Positions 1-9,500 of a stretch of DNA of 64,000 bases are shown here, one piece after another. Source of the DNA: an uncultured Bacilli bacterium (GTDB taxonomy: Bacteria > Bacillota_I > Bacilli_A > RF39 > UBA660); NCBI GenBank assembly GCA_910587325.1, contig CAJUKB010000006.1, positions 9,314 to 73,313 on the forward strand, read 5' to 3'. Made by a program: the position numbers and the translations under genes. Position 1 is the first letter of the stretch; the number at the start of each line of letters is the position of its first letter. Below the pieces are notes generated by a model. It saw only the letters and a program-made list of their open reading frames with translations, made no database searches and was not told where the DNA came from.

Positions 1-619
1 TATCACCAAAATATATAGGGCTATAATCAGTTTTTGAAACATCTGGGATATATCGCCATTCACATTCATCTGTAAAACATTTTTCTAATGTTTTCTTTTG
101 CAACCGATTTTCCATTTTTCCCGAATATGGTTTCATATATACTAATTGAGACAATAATTGACTTTTCAAATTTTTTTCTAAAATTGATTCTGGCAAATTT
201 ATTGTTTTCAATGCCAAATTAAATGCTTTTGTAAAGTCTTTTCTAAAATTTGAAGATGGATTGATATAATGAATTGGTTGAATGTTATTTCGCATTGCCC
301 ATTCTTTAGTGAAGGCTAATCCATAAAATCCATACCAATTTAAATGTTCCCTTATTCTATGTAAATTTATATCGCAAAAACATTTCATAGGTATATATAT
401 TTTTTTAATTCTTTTTTTGTCTTCTTGAACTCTTAAATAACTTATATTTTCTTCACAATATCTTGGGGAAAGCATCTTATTTTTTAAAGGAAAAATAAGG
501 TAAGAAATGTCAGTTGTAAAATTAAATAAAGTATCTGGATTGACTATAGAAGGAATATGGTTATTAGAAGATTCATAATCTTTAATATTTTTTAAAACTA
601 GATTTGTTTCTGCCTTCAC
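1..619 (-). CDS. AbiGi-like abortive infection protein (C-terminus outside window)
   Basis: About 206 codons are visible; the 3' end lies beyond position 1. The protein contains SPRYCEENISYLR and IPMKCFCDINLHRIREHL, followed by WYGFYGLAFTKEWAMRNNIQP. I recognise this pattern from the AbiGi family (putative antitoxin/partner of the two-gene AbiG phage-exclusion system). The start is a GTG directly after an in-frame TAA, with AAGAAGG about 9 bases upstream; the next Met is about 50 codons in, so GTG is the likely start. An AbiGii partner would lie downstream, outside the window, so a complete system cannot be confirmed. The family call rests on remembered motifs, not a search. Confidence 0.6.
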   Translation of the reverse strand, partial: MKAETNLVLKNIKDYESSNNHIPSIVNPDTLFNFTTDISYLIFPLKNKMLSPRYCEENISYLRVQEDKKRIKKIYIPMKCFCDINLHRIREHLNWYGFYGLAFTKEWAMRNNIQPIHYINPSSNFRKDFTKAFNLALKTINLPESILEKNLKSQLLSQLVYMKPYSGKMENRLQKKTLEKCFTDECEWRYIPDVSKTDYSPIYFGD

Positions 620-676
620 TTAATACAACCTTCTTTACCTATTATTTTTTTAACTGCATTTCATTTTTTGTACTTT

Positions 677-705
677 ATGTTAACTCTAAATTACAGAAAA
701 AGCAA
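677..705 (-). promoter_or_regulatory. Predicted promoter of the AbiGi-like gene
   Basis: On the minus strand TTGCTT (700-705) and TAACAT (677-682) are separated by 17 bases, about 60 bases upstream of the GTG start. It sits in the gap after the amidase stop codon, so the AbiGi-like gene appears to have its own promoter. Confidence 0.4.
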
Positions 706-774
706 CTTATATTCCATAAAAAAATACCAAATTTAATTACATTAATTAAATTAGTATTTTTTCATATTTTTACT

Positions 775-1706
775 TTATGGTATTAATAATTTTTGGCCAA
801 TAGACAATGCACTCGTTGCTAAATTATTTAAGTTTTGAATAGCCGTTACAGTTGTATTAAAGTTTCTTGCAATGCTATACAAAGTATCCCCACTTTTTAC
901 GGTATAAGTTTGATAACTTTCCATGTTTGGAATACGTAATCTTTGACCAATACTTAATAGGTTGCTTGTAAGATTATTCATACGTTTTAATTCATCTACT
1001 GTTGTTCCAAATTGATTGGCAATTTTATACAAGCTATCTCCTGATTTTACAACGTAGTATTCTTCACTTTCACTAGGTGTTGTACTTCCACTTACTTTAA
1101 GCACTTGGCCAATAGACAAAGTATTACTGGTTAAGTTATTCATACGTTTTAATTCATCCACTGTAAGGCCATATCGATTGGCTATTCCATATAAAGTATC
1201 CCCACTTTTTACTATGTAGGTATCTTCACTAGGTGTAGTAGTACCCTCTTTTAATTTCAATACTTGACCAATAGATAAAGCATTGCTTGTTAAATTATTT
1301 AATTTTTTTAATTCATCCACTGTAAGGCCATTATTTCTAGCAATACTCCACAAAGTGTCTCCATTTTTCACAATGTATGTATTTTCAGTAGATACAGGAG
1401 TATAAGGTACACCAATATATTCAGCAAGAGATTTTACAACCGCTTCTGCTAAACCTTCCCAATTGTTCTTTAGCTGACTTACATCATCCCCAGTACTATC
1501 TGCAAAACCATATTCCACAATAATTGATTCGTTATTTGGAGTATTTCTTAAAATGTAATAATAATCTTGGTTTGGATTACTTGGTAATCTCCTTTGGTAA
1601 TACTTGCGAACATTCTGCCCTGCTTTCGTAAAATTATCACTAATAATACTTGATAAACGATCACTATTACGTAAGGAGTAGATTACTTCCGCACCATCGC
1701 CACCTC
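775..1706 (-). pseudogene. N-acetylmuramoyl-L-alanine amidase, 3' part (split by the ICE): end of Amidase_3 plus four LysM repeats
   Basis: This is the C-terminal three quarters of a cell-wall amidase whose 5' part is at 35522-35815. It begins at GDGAEVIYSLRN of the Amidase_3 domain, includes the last catalytic Glu (IIVEYGFADS), and ends with four LysM repeats (YxVKxGDTLxxIA...LNNL..LxIGQ) that bind peptidoglycan. Upstream in frame there is a TGA at the element junction, so the fragment has no native start. A GTG at 1516-1518 could at most yield a LysM-only protein of 247 residues. Joined to the 5' part across one copy of the core, the frame is continuous for 1200 bases (399 residues plus stop). 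Confidence 0.9.
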
Positions 1707-1727
1707 AGGAGTGCCCTTATGTATAGT
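1701..1727. other. attL: left attachment site of the ICE
   Basis: Core CACCTC (1701-1706), 8-base spacer, then CCTTATGTATAGT (1715-1727), the exact inverse complement of ACTATACATAAGG at the right end. The equal 8-base spacing at both ends suggests recombinase half-sites around a short crossover core. The recombinase stop codon is at 1731-1733. Confidence 0.85.
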
Positions 1728-1730
1728 AAT

Positions 1731-3401
1731 TTATCCTTTCTTCTTTTTTCGTGGTTTTACTTCTTTTCTACGAGAGAACGGTGGTTTCTCATATACAAAT
1801 TCAGTCTTAGGAATAACATTAAATTTATATGTTATTTCTATTTTTCTATCATTATCTATGACTATTTTTTCTATTAACATATCATATATTTCTTTATTTG
1901 ATTTTTTTAAATCTAATAGTTCCTTTATCTTTTTTGTGTAATCTGGAATAACATTTGGTTTATTTTTAATTTGATATTTTTCTATCTGCTTTTGTTGAAT
2001 AAGTTCATTAATTTTTTTTAGTTTTTCATCACATTCTTTTGAAAGTTCTTTATACATTTCAGCAGATATAATATCGTTGCATCTATCTTCATAGAGAATG
2101 GATAATTTTTTTGTTATCTTGTTTTTTTCTGTTTCATATTGAGTTATTACTTTATCAATTTCATTAGTATTTTTATTGATTCTTTTAGCTACTTCATCAT
2201 TTAATTCCTTAATATTTAATTTTTTTATATAAACATTAATATCATTATTTATTTTTTCAATCAGTTGTTTTTCTAAATGCTCATAAGGGAAATAATGAGT
2301 TCCGCATCTTTGTCTAACAGGATCTCTAGAATATCTATTGCAATTAACACTCCAAACATCCGTTTTTTTATGATATTGAACAGATAATCTATTACCACAT
2401 TCTTTACAAAAAAGCATTCCTTCAAACATTCTTATTTCTCTATCTAATTTAGCTTTACATATTCTTGTATGACTTTTTTTAATATTTATACAATATTCAA
2501 AAGTTTCTTTATCTACTAATGCCTCATGTGTATCCTCAACAACTAACCAAAGTCTTTTATCTAGTGTTACTTTTTTCTTGGACTTATAATTAACCTTTGC
2601 TTGGGTATGCTGTATCATATCTCCTGTATAAATCCTATTATCTAATATTTTCCTTACAGTAGATATATTCCACTTAGTTGCATCAATTAATCTTGATGAA
2701 TATGCTGTTCCTTTATATGCACTAGGTGTTGGCACTCCTTCATCATTTAATCTAGTTGCTATTTCAGAAGGACCGATTCCATCAACTCTCCATTTAAATA
2801 TTTTTTTTACTATTGGAGCTGTTTCAGGATTAGGAATGAGATGTCCTTTATCATTAGGATCTCTCATATATCCATAACTTGGTAAACTACCAACAAATTT
2901 TCCCTTTTGCCTTTTTTCATTTAAAACATTTCTTATTTTTATTGAATTTTGTTTACTATAATAATCATTACATGCAATTATGAAAGTTGATGAATCATTA
3001 CTTGCCTGATTTTTAAAGCTGTCATAAGATTCTAATATTGAAATAAATCTAATTTGATTTTCAGGAAAAAATGTTTCAATATAATATCCTGTCATAACAT
3101 GGTCTCTACCTAATCTAGATAAGTCTTTTACAACAACACAATTTATTTTTTTGTTTTTTATATCTTCCATCATTTTTTGAAAACCAGGTCTGTCAAAATC
3201 AGTTCCAGAAAAACCATCATCAACATATTCATTTACCAAATTAAAATTATGATTTTTAACATAATCTCTTAATAATTCTTTTTGATTAGCAACACTTTCA
3301 CTATCAGATTCATATTTTTTGTCTTTGTCTCTATCTTCCTGAGATAATCTTATATATATCCCTACATTAAATTCAACATCAGTTAAGTAATTATTATTCA
3401 T
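1731..3401 (-). CDS. Large serine recombinase (integrase/excisionase of the ICE)
   Basis: 556 residues. The N-terminal resolvase domain shows YIRLSQED (catalytic Ser about residue 20), DGFSGTDFDRPGF and VKDLSRLGRD. A Recombinase domain follows, then a zinc-ribbon (MLFCKECGNRLS...CNRY...RCGTHYF) and a long C-terminal coiled coil, as in TnpX/TndX-type recombinases. It would cut and rejoin DNA at the CACCTC core to integrate and excise the element. The start was set at ATG 3401 because GGAGGT sits 5 bases upstream; a longer form starting at 3413 would place that site inside the gene. The gene ends 4 bases from the attL inverted repeat and reads outward. Confidence 0.95.
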   Translation of the reverse strand: MNNNYLTDVEFNVGIYIRLSQEDRDKDKKYESDSESVANQKELLRDYVKNHNFNLVNEYVDDGFSGTDFDRPGFQKMMEDIKNKKINCVVVKDLSRLGRDHVMTGYYIETFFPENQIRFISILESYDSFKNQASNDSSTFIIACNDYYSKQNSIKIRNVLNEKRQKGKFVGSLPSYGYMRDPNDKGHLIPNPETAPIVKKIFKWRVDGIGPSEIATRLNDEGVPTPSAYKGTAYSSRLIDATKWNISTVRKILDNRIYTGDMIQHTQAKVNYKSKKKVTLDKRLWLVVEDTHEALVDKETFEYCINIKKSHTRICKAKLDREIRMFEGMLFCKECGNRLSVQYHKKTDVWSVNCNRYSRDPVRQRCGTHYFPYEHLEKQLIEKINNDINVYIKKLNIKELNDEVAKRINKNTNEIDKVITQYETEKNKITKKLSILYEDRCNDIISAEMYKELSKECDEKLKKINELIQQKQIEKYQIKNKPNVIPDYTKKIKELLDLKKSNKEIYDMLIEKIVIDNDRKIEITYKFNVIPKTEFVYEKPPFSRRKEVKPRKKKKG

Positions 3402-3491
3402 CTTTACCTCCATTCCTAATTACTTGACCAATAATTAAGACAAGTGAATAATAACACTATATTAGAATTTAAACAAAACTGCGACAAAACT

Positions 3492-3578
3492 TTAACTGGT
3501 ATTTTTATCACCTAATATTTTTTCTATAAGATATCTCAAAATTAAATCTTCAAAAGATATTTTTTTATCATCATTCAT
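3492..3578 (-). CDS. Possible 28-residue peptide, unknown
   Basis: Short frame starting MNDDKKISFEDLILRYLIEK. Its leader (TATAATGGTGAAAGATATGAATGA on the minus strand, just over 20 bases around 3570-3593) closely resembles the leader of the HTH gene at 6114 on the other strand. The ribosome site is weak, so this may be a remnant of a duplicated regulator start. An in-frame ATG also exists at 3590. Confidence 0.3.
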   Translation of the reverse strand: MNDDKKISFEDLILRYLIEKILGDKNTS

Positions 3579-3657
3579 ATCTTTCACCATTATAAGATTA
3601 TGCTACAAATACAATATTATTTATAGAATATCTATCCTTTCATTAAGTGTTTCTAAT

Positions 3658-3771
3658 CTATTTTTCTAAAGTTGAATCATTCATTTCATCAGACCACGAT
3701 GCAACTTTGCAACAACAAAAAAGAAATAACATTACAAATGCTATTCCCAAAATTATTAATACAGATAACAT
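3658..3771 (-). CDS. Small single-span membrane protein, unknown (37 aa)
   Basis: The reading frame starts MLSVLIILGIAFVMLFLFCC, a hydrophobic segment of about 20 residues followed by a polar tail (KVASWSDEMNDSTLEK). Its ATG overlaps the TAA of the 75-residue gene upstream by one base, and AGAAGGTG precedes it, so it is probably translated by coupling. Three adjacent cysteines lie at the end of the membrane span. Function unknown; a small membrane accessory of the ICE is the most that can be said. Confidence 0.55.
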   Translation of the reverse strand: MLSVLIILGIAFVMLFLFCCCKVASWSDEMNDSTLEK

Positions 3772-3998
3772 TAATTCACCTTCTCTTCTTTTTTAGATTC
3801 GTAATCCATTATTTCTAATTTAATATCAAAATCTCCATCTTTAAATAAGGATGATAAACCAGTATGTTTCTCCAATTCAATCATTAATGCATCTTTAATA
3901 ATAGTTCTGACTCTTTTATCTACATCAAATTTATTAGTTCCAGATTGTAAACCTGTACCCTCCAATATTAATTTATATTTTATTTTATATTCCCTCAT
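3771..3998 (-). CDS. Hypothetical protein (75 aa)
   Basis: No family recognised. It is a mixed alpha/beta-like protein starting MREYKIKYKLILEGTG with the motif KRVRTIIKDALMIELEKHTGL. The ribosome binding site is poor (GTGGTT), but the one-base stop/start overlap with the small membrane protein at 3658-3771 supports it as the first gene of a two-gene unit. A terminator for the upstream regulator lies just before it. Confidence 0.55.
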   Translation of the reverse strand: MREYKIKYKLILEGTGLQSGTNKFDVDKRVRTIIKDALMIELEKHTGLSSLFKDGDFDIKLEIMDYESKKEEKVN

Positions 3999-4007
3999 AA
4001 TTTAACC

Positions 4008-4036
4008 ACAAAAAAACACATGTGTCCTATGTGTTT
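4008..4036 (-). terminator. Rho-independent terminator
   Basis: On the minus strand AAACACAT and ATGTGTTT form an 8-bp stem with a 7-base loop, followed by a T run. It follows the ArpU-like gene (stop at 4078). Confidence 0.65.
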
Positions 4037-4077
4037 GATTTCCTTTCATAATATAAATTTGACTTTTTCCAATTTCA

Positions 4078-4518
4078 TCATATATCTTCTTTAAGGATGG
4101 CCATATTAAGTGCTAAAGCAAATTTAATAATACAACTTTTCTTAATATGTTTTAAAGTCTTATCTGCACATTGAAGTTGTTCTTCCATTATAAGTTCTGT
4201 ATTTCCCATAAAGAAGATTCCCTTAAAAAAGTGTTGTTCTTCCATAGTTAGATTATCTAGAACACTTAGTATTATATTTAAATATTCTAGAAAATCTTCT
4301 TCTTTTTCTATCTTCTTTAAAACATATCTCTCTACTGGTGAAGAGGTAAATCCTGATGATTGTACTTTAATCTCACTAAGATGAGATGTAATACTAGGTG
4401 GAAGTACACTAATATATCTGAAATAATTTTCTTCAAATACTTCCATAAATTCATTTACCTTCGATCTTGTTTTTTGATAATCATATTTTTTAATTACTTC
4501 ATTGCTCAATAATTTCAT
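4078..4518 (-). CDS. ArpU-like transcriptional regulator
   Basis: 146 residues. The N-terminal KTRSKVNEFMEVFEENYFRY, the middle PPSITSHLSEIKVQSSGFTSS, and the C-terminal region with a helix-turn-helix-like segment ending KKSCIIKFALALNMAIL match the plan of ArpU-type phage late-gene regulators, which resemble sigma factor region 4. The start at 4518 was chosen because GGAGGG precedes it by about 7 bases; an in-frame ATG at 4536 lacks a good site. In this element it may act as a transcription activator of ICE genes, which is inference. Confidence 0.6.
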   Translation of the reverse strand: MKLLSNEVIKKYDYQKTRSKVNEFMEVFEENYFRYISVLPPSITSHLSEIKVQSSGFTSSPVERYVLKKIEKEEDFLEYLNIILSVLDNLTMEEQHFFKGIFFMGNTELIMEEQLQCADKTLKHIKKSCIIKFALALNMAILKEDI

Positions 4519-4554
4519 AATGCCCTCCATAATCAAAAAAGAAGAGAATAAAAG

Positions 4555-4680
4555 CTATTTACTGCAATTACTTCTCTTCTTATAGTTATTTAGATTTAGG
4601 GGTGCTTTATCCTTATGAACATATTCATCCAAAAACATAATGATATGTTTGTTGAAAACAATTTGCACCATAATAATCAT
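4555..4680 (-). CDS. Small protein, unknown (41 aa)
   Basis: Starts MIIMVQIVFNKHIIMFLDEY and ends in a basic tail rich in Lys, Arg and Asn. The start at 4680 follows a GAGG motif; a longer 71-residue form is possible but has no ribosome site. It lies just upstream of the ArpU-like gene, so the two may be cotranscribed. No function recognised. Confidence 0.4.
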   Translation of the reverse strand: MIIMVQIVFNKHIIMFLDEYVHKDKAPLNLNNYKKRSNCSK

Positions 4681-4808
4681 CCCCAAACCTCTAAACAAAA
4701 CCATTAAATTGTTATTTATTATATATTTTTTTTGGAAAAAGTCAATAACATTTAATGCAAAATAAAACAATCAGCAGTTCTCTTTTGCTAATTGTTTCAT
4801 TTTACTAT

Positions 4809-4836
4809 ATTTTATCATCTTGACTTTATTATTCAA
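4809..4836 (-). promoter_or_regulatory. Predicted promoter of the small protein/ArpU-like unit
   Basis: On the minus strand TTGAAT (4831-4836) and TAAAAT (4809-4814) are separated by 16 bases. It directs transcription toward 4680 and 4518. Confidence 0.45.
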
Positions 4837-4865
4837 GGGTATTTTTTGGGGTAAATTTGGGGGTA
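4837..4865. repeat. Three TACCC(C) direct repeats at 12-base spacing
   Basis: On the minus strand TACCCC occurs three times with the same 12-base step, immediately upstream of the -35 element at 4831-4836. It stands out as a GC cluster in very AT-rich sequence. A stacked binding site for a regulator is the likely reading. Confidence 0.45.
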
Positions 4866-4870
4866 CTTTT

Positions 4871-5185
4871 TTAAATTATACTTTTACATCTATTTACTAT
4901 ATTTTCAGGAGTATTATTTTTAATAAAATCTACTAACTCTTCATAGTAATTAGTAGCATCTATAACATTTTTATATTTTTCTAATAGTAGTGGACTTGCA
5001 ATCAAATCTTTATCTTTTATATATAAATAAACCTCGTAATCATTAGAATCAGTACACTCATTAAGCATTACACCAATGAAACCTTCCATGAAAGTATTTT
5101 GTGATGTCTTAAATATCGTTTTATCTTCTTTGATATTACTAATACAATATTTTTGTAAGTCTTGGATTATTTCTGATATATTCAT
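4871..5185 (-). CDS. Hypothetical protein (104 aa)
   Basis: No family recognised. The protein starts MNISEIIQDLQKYCISNIKE and carries ECTDSNDYEVYLYIKDKD in the middle; it looks like a small cytosolic alpha/beta protein. A good GGGAGG site stands 6 bases before the ATG, and a promoter with TTGATT and TATAAT lies 30-57 bases upstream, so it is expressed as its own unit within the left regulatory module of the ICE. Confidence 0.6.
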   Translation of the reverse strand: MNISEIIQDLQKYCISNIKEDKTIFKTSQNTFMEGFIGVMLNECTDSNDYEVYLYIKDKDLIASPLLLEKYKNVIDATNYYEELVDFIKNNTPENIVNRCKSII

Positions 5186-5214
5186 TTGAACCTCCCATTA
5201 ACTAAGTAAATAGT

Positions 5215-5242
5215 ATTATAACAAAATAACAATTTTAATCAA
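5215..5242 (-). promoter_or_regulatory. Predicted promoter of the 104-residue gene
   Basis: Minus strand TTGATT (5237-5242), 16 bases, TATAAT (5215-5220), upstream of the start at 5185. Confidence 0.55.
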
Positions 5243-5303
5243 TCCCAAATACCTAATTATTTCTTCATAATTATATTATAGCTTTTTTTCAAAATTATGT
5301 ATA

Positions 5304-6011
5304 TTATTTTACATATTTTAATATACCTTTATTTTTATAATATGAATCTATTAATATTTCATAATGTATTTTCATTTCATTTATTACAAGGTAATATACT
5401 TCTAAAGGATTTTTATCTTTATTTTTTCTTTGAAATTTTTTAAGATTTAAATGAAAATTTTGAAATAAATATAAAGTAGAAAAATTATTAATGTTAGTCC
5501 ATAAAAGACTTTTTAAAAATTTCATTACAGATTCTAAATCATCATTATTATCAAGATCTATGCTTTGTAAATTTTTTATAAATGGTCTAAATAAGGTCTT
5601 ATCATCTATAAAGAGAATTGTTTCATAAAAATTATTAACTATTGCTTTGTCCATACTATTAATAAAATATTGCATATTATTATTATCTCCCCAATATTTT
5701 TTACATAACAGAAATTCTGGAATTTGATTTTCAAGAATGAATTCTAGCATTAAATCTTTATGACATATTGTAGGAAATTTTGAATCAAAATAATAAATAA
5801 AATTATTTAGCATATCAATAAATTGTTCATTTCCTGTTAGGTAACCTTTTTTGACTAAAGAAGTTACAATGGTGGGTGTTCTTTCATCCGTAATTAGATC
5901 TATTGCTTTATCCAATATATTTTTATTAATTAGTTGATATATTCTTCCACCATTATCTGATTTTTTTAAAGCCAATTTTTTTAATTGATTCTTCCTTACT
6001 CTATTTTTCAT
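5304..6011 (-). CDS. Hypothetical helical protein (235 aa)
   Basis: No family recognised. It begins with a basic segment (MKNRVRKNQLKKLALKK) followed by an apparently all-helical body rich in Asn, Leu and Phe. AGGTGA precedes the ATG. It is divergent from the double-HTH gene at 6114, sharing a roughly 100-base intergenic region with a TATAAT (6033-6038, minus strand) preceded by TGC. That arrangement suggests control by the neighbouring repressor. It could be cargo such as a defence effector, but nothing in the sequence shows that. Confidence 0.6.
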   Translation of the reverse strand: MKNRVRKNQLKKLALKKSDNGGRIYQLINKNILDKAIDLITDERTPTIVTSLVKKGYLTGNEQFIDMLNNFIYYFDSKFPTICHKDLMLEFILENQIPEFLLCKKYWGDNNNMQYFINSMDKAIVNNFYETILFIDDKTLFRPFIKNLQSIDLDNNDDLESVMKFLKSLLWTNINNFSTLYLFQNFHLNLKKFQRKNKDKNPLEVYYLVINEMKIHYEILIDSYYKNKGILKYVK

Positions 6012-6113
6012 TTAAATCACCTGTTGAATATCATTATAGCATAATTTTACCAAATGACCCATAGTTTTGCGAATATTATTCATTTTAATGGGAAAATTAT
6101 ACTGGTGAAAGAT

Positions 6114-6539
6114 ATGAATGACAACAATTTAAAATTTTGTAGAGAAGAACTAGAAATGACACAATCAGAACTTGGTCTTGTCTTTGGAGTTACTGGATCG
6201 ACGGTTGCTGGTTGGGAAAATGCACATGATACTATGCCACTTCCTAAATTAGTAAAGTTCTCTAATTTATACCATTATTCACTTGATTATGTAACAGGAC
6301 TATCTAGAGATAATAATTATTCCAAGATTGATAAAATAGATAAAAAGAAAATAGGTTGTAAATTAAGAAAAATTAGAAATGATTTAGGATTAACTCAACA
6401 GGAGATTGCTGATGAATGCAAGATATCTCAAACAACATATAGTAATTATGAAACAGGACAATATCTAGTTACTTCATTAGTTCTATATACAATATGTAAA
6501 AAGCATAAGTTATCAATGGATAAAATATTAACAGATTAA
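6114..6539 (+). CDS. Double XRE-type HTH regulator
   Basis: 141 residues with two helix-turn-helix domains. The first is REELEMTQSELGLVFGVTGSTVAGWEN; the second is RKIRNDLGLTQQEIADECKISQTTYSNYETG, both typical of the XRE/Cro-C1 class. The start at 6114 follows GGTGAAAG; the frame is open further upstream but without a ribosome site. It is the only clearly rightward gene in this part of the element, divergent from 5304-6011 and convergent with hsdR. It probably represses ICE or restriction genes; targets are not shown. Confidence 0.8.
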   Translation: MNDNNLKFCREELEMTQSELGLVFGVTGSTVAGWENAHDTMPLPKLVKFSNLYHYSLDYVTGLSRDNNYSKIDKIDKKKIGCKLRKIRNDLGLTQQEIADECKISQTTYSNYETGQYLVTSLVLYTICKKHKLSMDKILTD

Positions 6540-6561
6540 AAGAGTGATAAATTTCACTCTT
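6537..6561. terminator. Bidirectional terminator between HTH gene and hsdR
   Basis: AAGAGTGA and TCACTCTT form an 8-bp stem around a short AT loop, with an A run on the left and a T run on the right, serving both convergent genes. Confidence 0.8.
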
Positions 6562-6564
6562 TTT

Positions 6565-9500
6565 TTAATTAGCATATTTTTTGAAATTTTCTGCTTGAGC
6601 AAGTACCTCTTCATACACAACATCATTTGTTACTGGAGGATATCCAAATTCATCAAGTAAAATAATCAGATCTTGTTGAAGTTCAGCTTTAATATTATCT
6701 TTTTTAGACCAATCAGTATATTTTGATTTATCTGATACAATTTCTTTAATTTTTTTAGATAATTCAATCATTTTTTCTTGTGGATATTCAAATCCATATT
6801 TTACTGAAACAGCAAATAAAATATCTAAAAAAGCTTTTTCCTCAAAATCAATTCCTAGTGCTTTAAAACTATTTTTATCTTCTTCAAGGTCTTTCATTAA
6901 ATTAGTTAGTTCATCTGAAACTTCTTCTAAAACATTCATAGCAAATTTTTCATCAGCAGATCTGTCATTATAACTATCAATTAAAGTTTGAAGCCTATCC
7001 ATAAACTCTACACCTTTTATTTTATTTACTTTCTTATATTCTTCAATAGCTGATTTTAATAATCTTTGCAAAATTTTAATTTTGGTATTTGGCATATTTA
7101 ATTTATCTAATTTTTTTAAATAATCTGTACTAAAGATATCTACTTCTCTCACCGTAAATTCTTTTTCTTCTTCAAAAAGTTCTTCTACCCCATCACTAAT
7201 TAGAGCTTCTTGAATTAGTTGTCTAACCTTTTGATTCATCAAATCAATATCTGGAGCATCTCCTTTAGTAAGTTTAAAAATTATAGATCTAACAGCACCA
7301 TAGAAATACATTTTATCTCTTTCTTCATTAGTTATTTCTTCGTTAGTTCCACAAATATTAAATGCAGATTTGAGATTTTTAGCTCCATACATAAATCTTC
7401 TTTCATCTTCTTCATTTTGTTGAATATATTCTGAAGCTTGATTCAAACAATTTAATCTTTCTACAGGAGTCCCATTAAAGAATTTTGAATTATCAAAATT
7501 TCTAAACAATCTATCAATAATATCCATCTGATCTCTAAAAACTTTTATTGCTTCTTCTAATCCCTCAAATACAGATGAGTCTTCAGAATTAAATTTCTTT
7601 AATGCTAATTGCATTCTATTTTTAATACCAATATAATCAACAATTAATCCTTTATCTTTTCCTGGATATTTTCTATTAACTCTAGAAATTGTTTGAATTA
7701 GTGTATGGTCTTGTAATGGTTTATCAATATACATAGTATCAAGACTTGGAACATCAAAACCTGTAACCCACATATCAACAACAATAGCAATTTTGAAGTT
7801 GGATTTTTCATTTTTAAATTGTTTATCAAGTTTTTTTCTATATGCTTTATTACCTAATAATTCATGAAGTTCTGGAACATCATTACTGTCCTCGGTCATA
7901 ACCATATTAATTTTCGGAATTTCAAACAATTCATCTTGTTCTTTTTTGCTTAATTCATCAAAATTTTCTGCTTTCTTTGGAGTAGCCCAATCTGGTCTTA
8001 ATTCTATTATAATTTTATATAAATCATAAGCAATAAATCTATTCATGCAAACAATCATTGCTTTTCCGTTTACAGTAGCATTTTCAAATACCCTTTTTTC
8101 ATAATGATTTATTATGTCCTCAGCAACTCTATGTAATACATCATGATCACCAACAATAACACTTAAATGAGTTGAAGCTTTTTTACTTTCTTCTATTTGA
8201 TATTCATTTGCTCCTTCTTCAACACATAAATTATAATATTTTTCTACTTCTTTAATCTTTTCATCATCAAGAAGAACTTTAGCTGATCTTCCTTCATAAG
8301 TTATATTTACAGTAATTTCGTCTTTAACTGAATCTTTCATCGTGTATGCATCAACTATTTCTCCAAACACTTCCATTGTTGCATCTATAGGAGTACCAGA
8401 AAATCCAACATAGGTTGCATTTGGTAAAGAATCATGAAGATACTTTGCAAAACCATATTTCACCTTTACATCAATATCTGTAATTTTATAATTCTTATCA
8501 ATATTGGTTTGACTTCTATGAGCTTCATCTGAGATACAAACAATATTATTTCTATCACTTAATAGGTTAAAGTCTTCAGAGAATTTTTGAATTGTTGTCA
8601 AATATACTCCTCCACTTTCAGTTTCAGACAATATTCTTTTTAGTTCATCTCTTGTTTCAACTTTTTTAATAGTATTATCACCAATAAAATTTTTTGCATT
8701 TTCAAAAGTCTTAGCTAATTGATCATCAAGATCTGTTCTATCAGTAATTAATATGATTGTCGGATTTTTTAAATCAATATCTTTCATTAAAAGTCTAGAT
8801 AGATATAACATGGTATAACTTTTACCAGATCCAGTTGCACCAAAATATGTTCCACCTTTCCCAGTTCCAATAGGTTTCATATTACTCTTTATACTTTCCA
8901 ATAGACTTGTAGATGCATAATATTGAGGATATCTACATACTATTTTCTCTTCATTTTGGGAATTGTCAGGAAAATATATAAAATTTCTTATTACATTTAA
9001 TAATCTTTCTTTATTAAACAATCCTAGAACCAATGTATGTAACGAATCTATTCCATCAGTCTCTTTAGATTTTTCATTAATTCTTCTCCACGCATAAAAA
9101 TATTCATAATCTGAAAAGATAGAACCAATTTTATTATTTACACCATCACTTATAACACAAAAAGCATTATACTTAAAGATTGTTGGTATATCTCTTTTAT
9201 ATCTAATTGTCAATTGTTCGTAAGCATCATGAATTGTAGTATTTTCTTTAACAGCACTTTTAAATTCAAAAATAACAAGAGGAAGACCATTAATATAGAT
9301 TATTCCATCTGGTATTCTTAAATGGTTCTCTTCAAATTCTAATTGATTAACTACTTTAAAATTGTTTTTATCAATTTCATTTTTAGAATAATTAATTAAA
9401 TTAATATGTATATCCTTATCATTGGGATTTTCTCTTTTAAAATCAAATCCATCAGATAAAATTTTTATGAATTTTTTATTTGCTTCATATATTGGATATT

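Noticed and set aside
604..786. Short rightward frame rich in Phe, Ile and Tyr
   Set aside because: Low-complexity AT sequence with no ribosome site; it overlaps the start of the AbiGi-like gene and the amidase end.
3401..3490. tRNA or CRISPR structure near the recombinase gene
   Set aside because: No cloverleaf or spaced repeats; no tRNA, rRNA or CRISPR array was recognised anywhere in the window.
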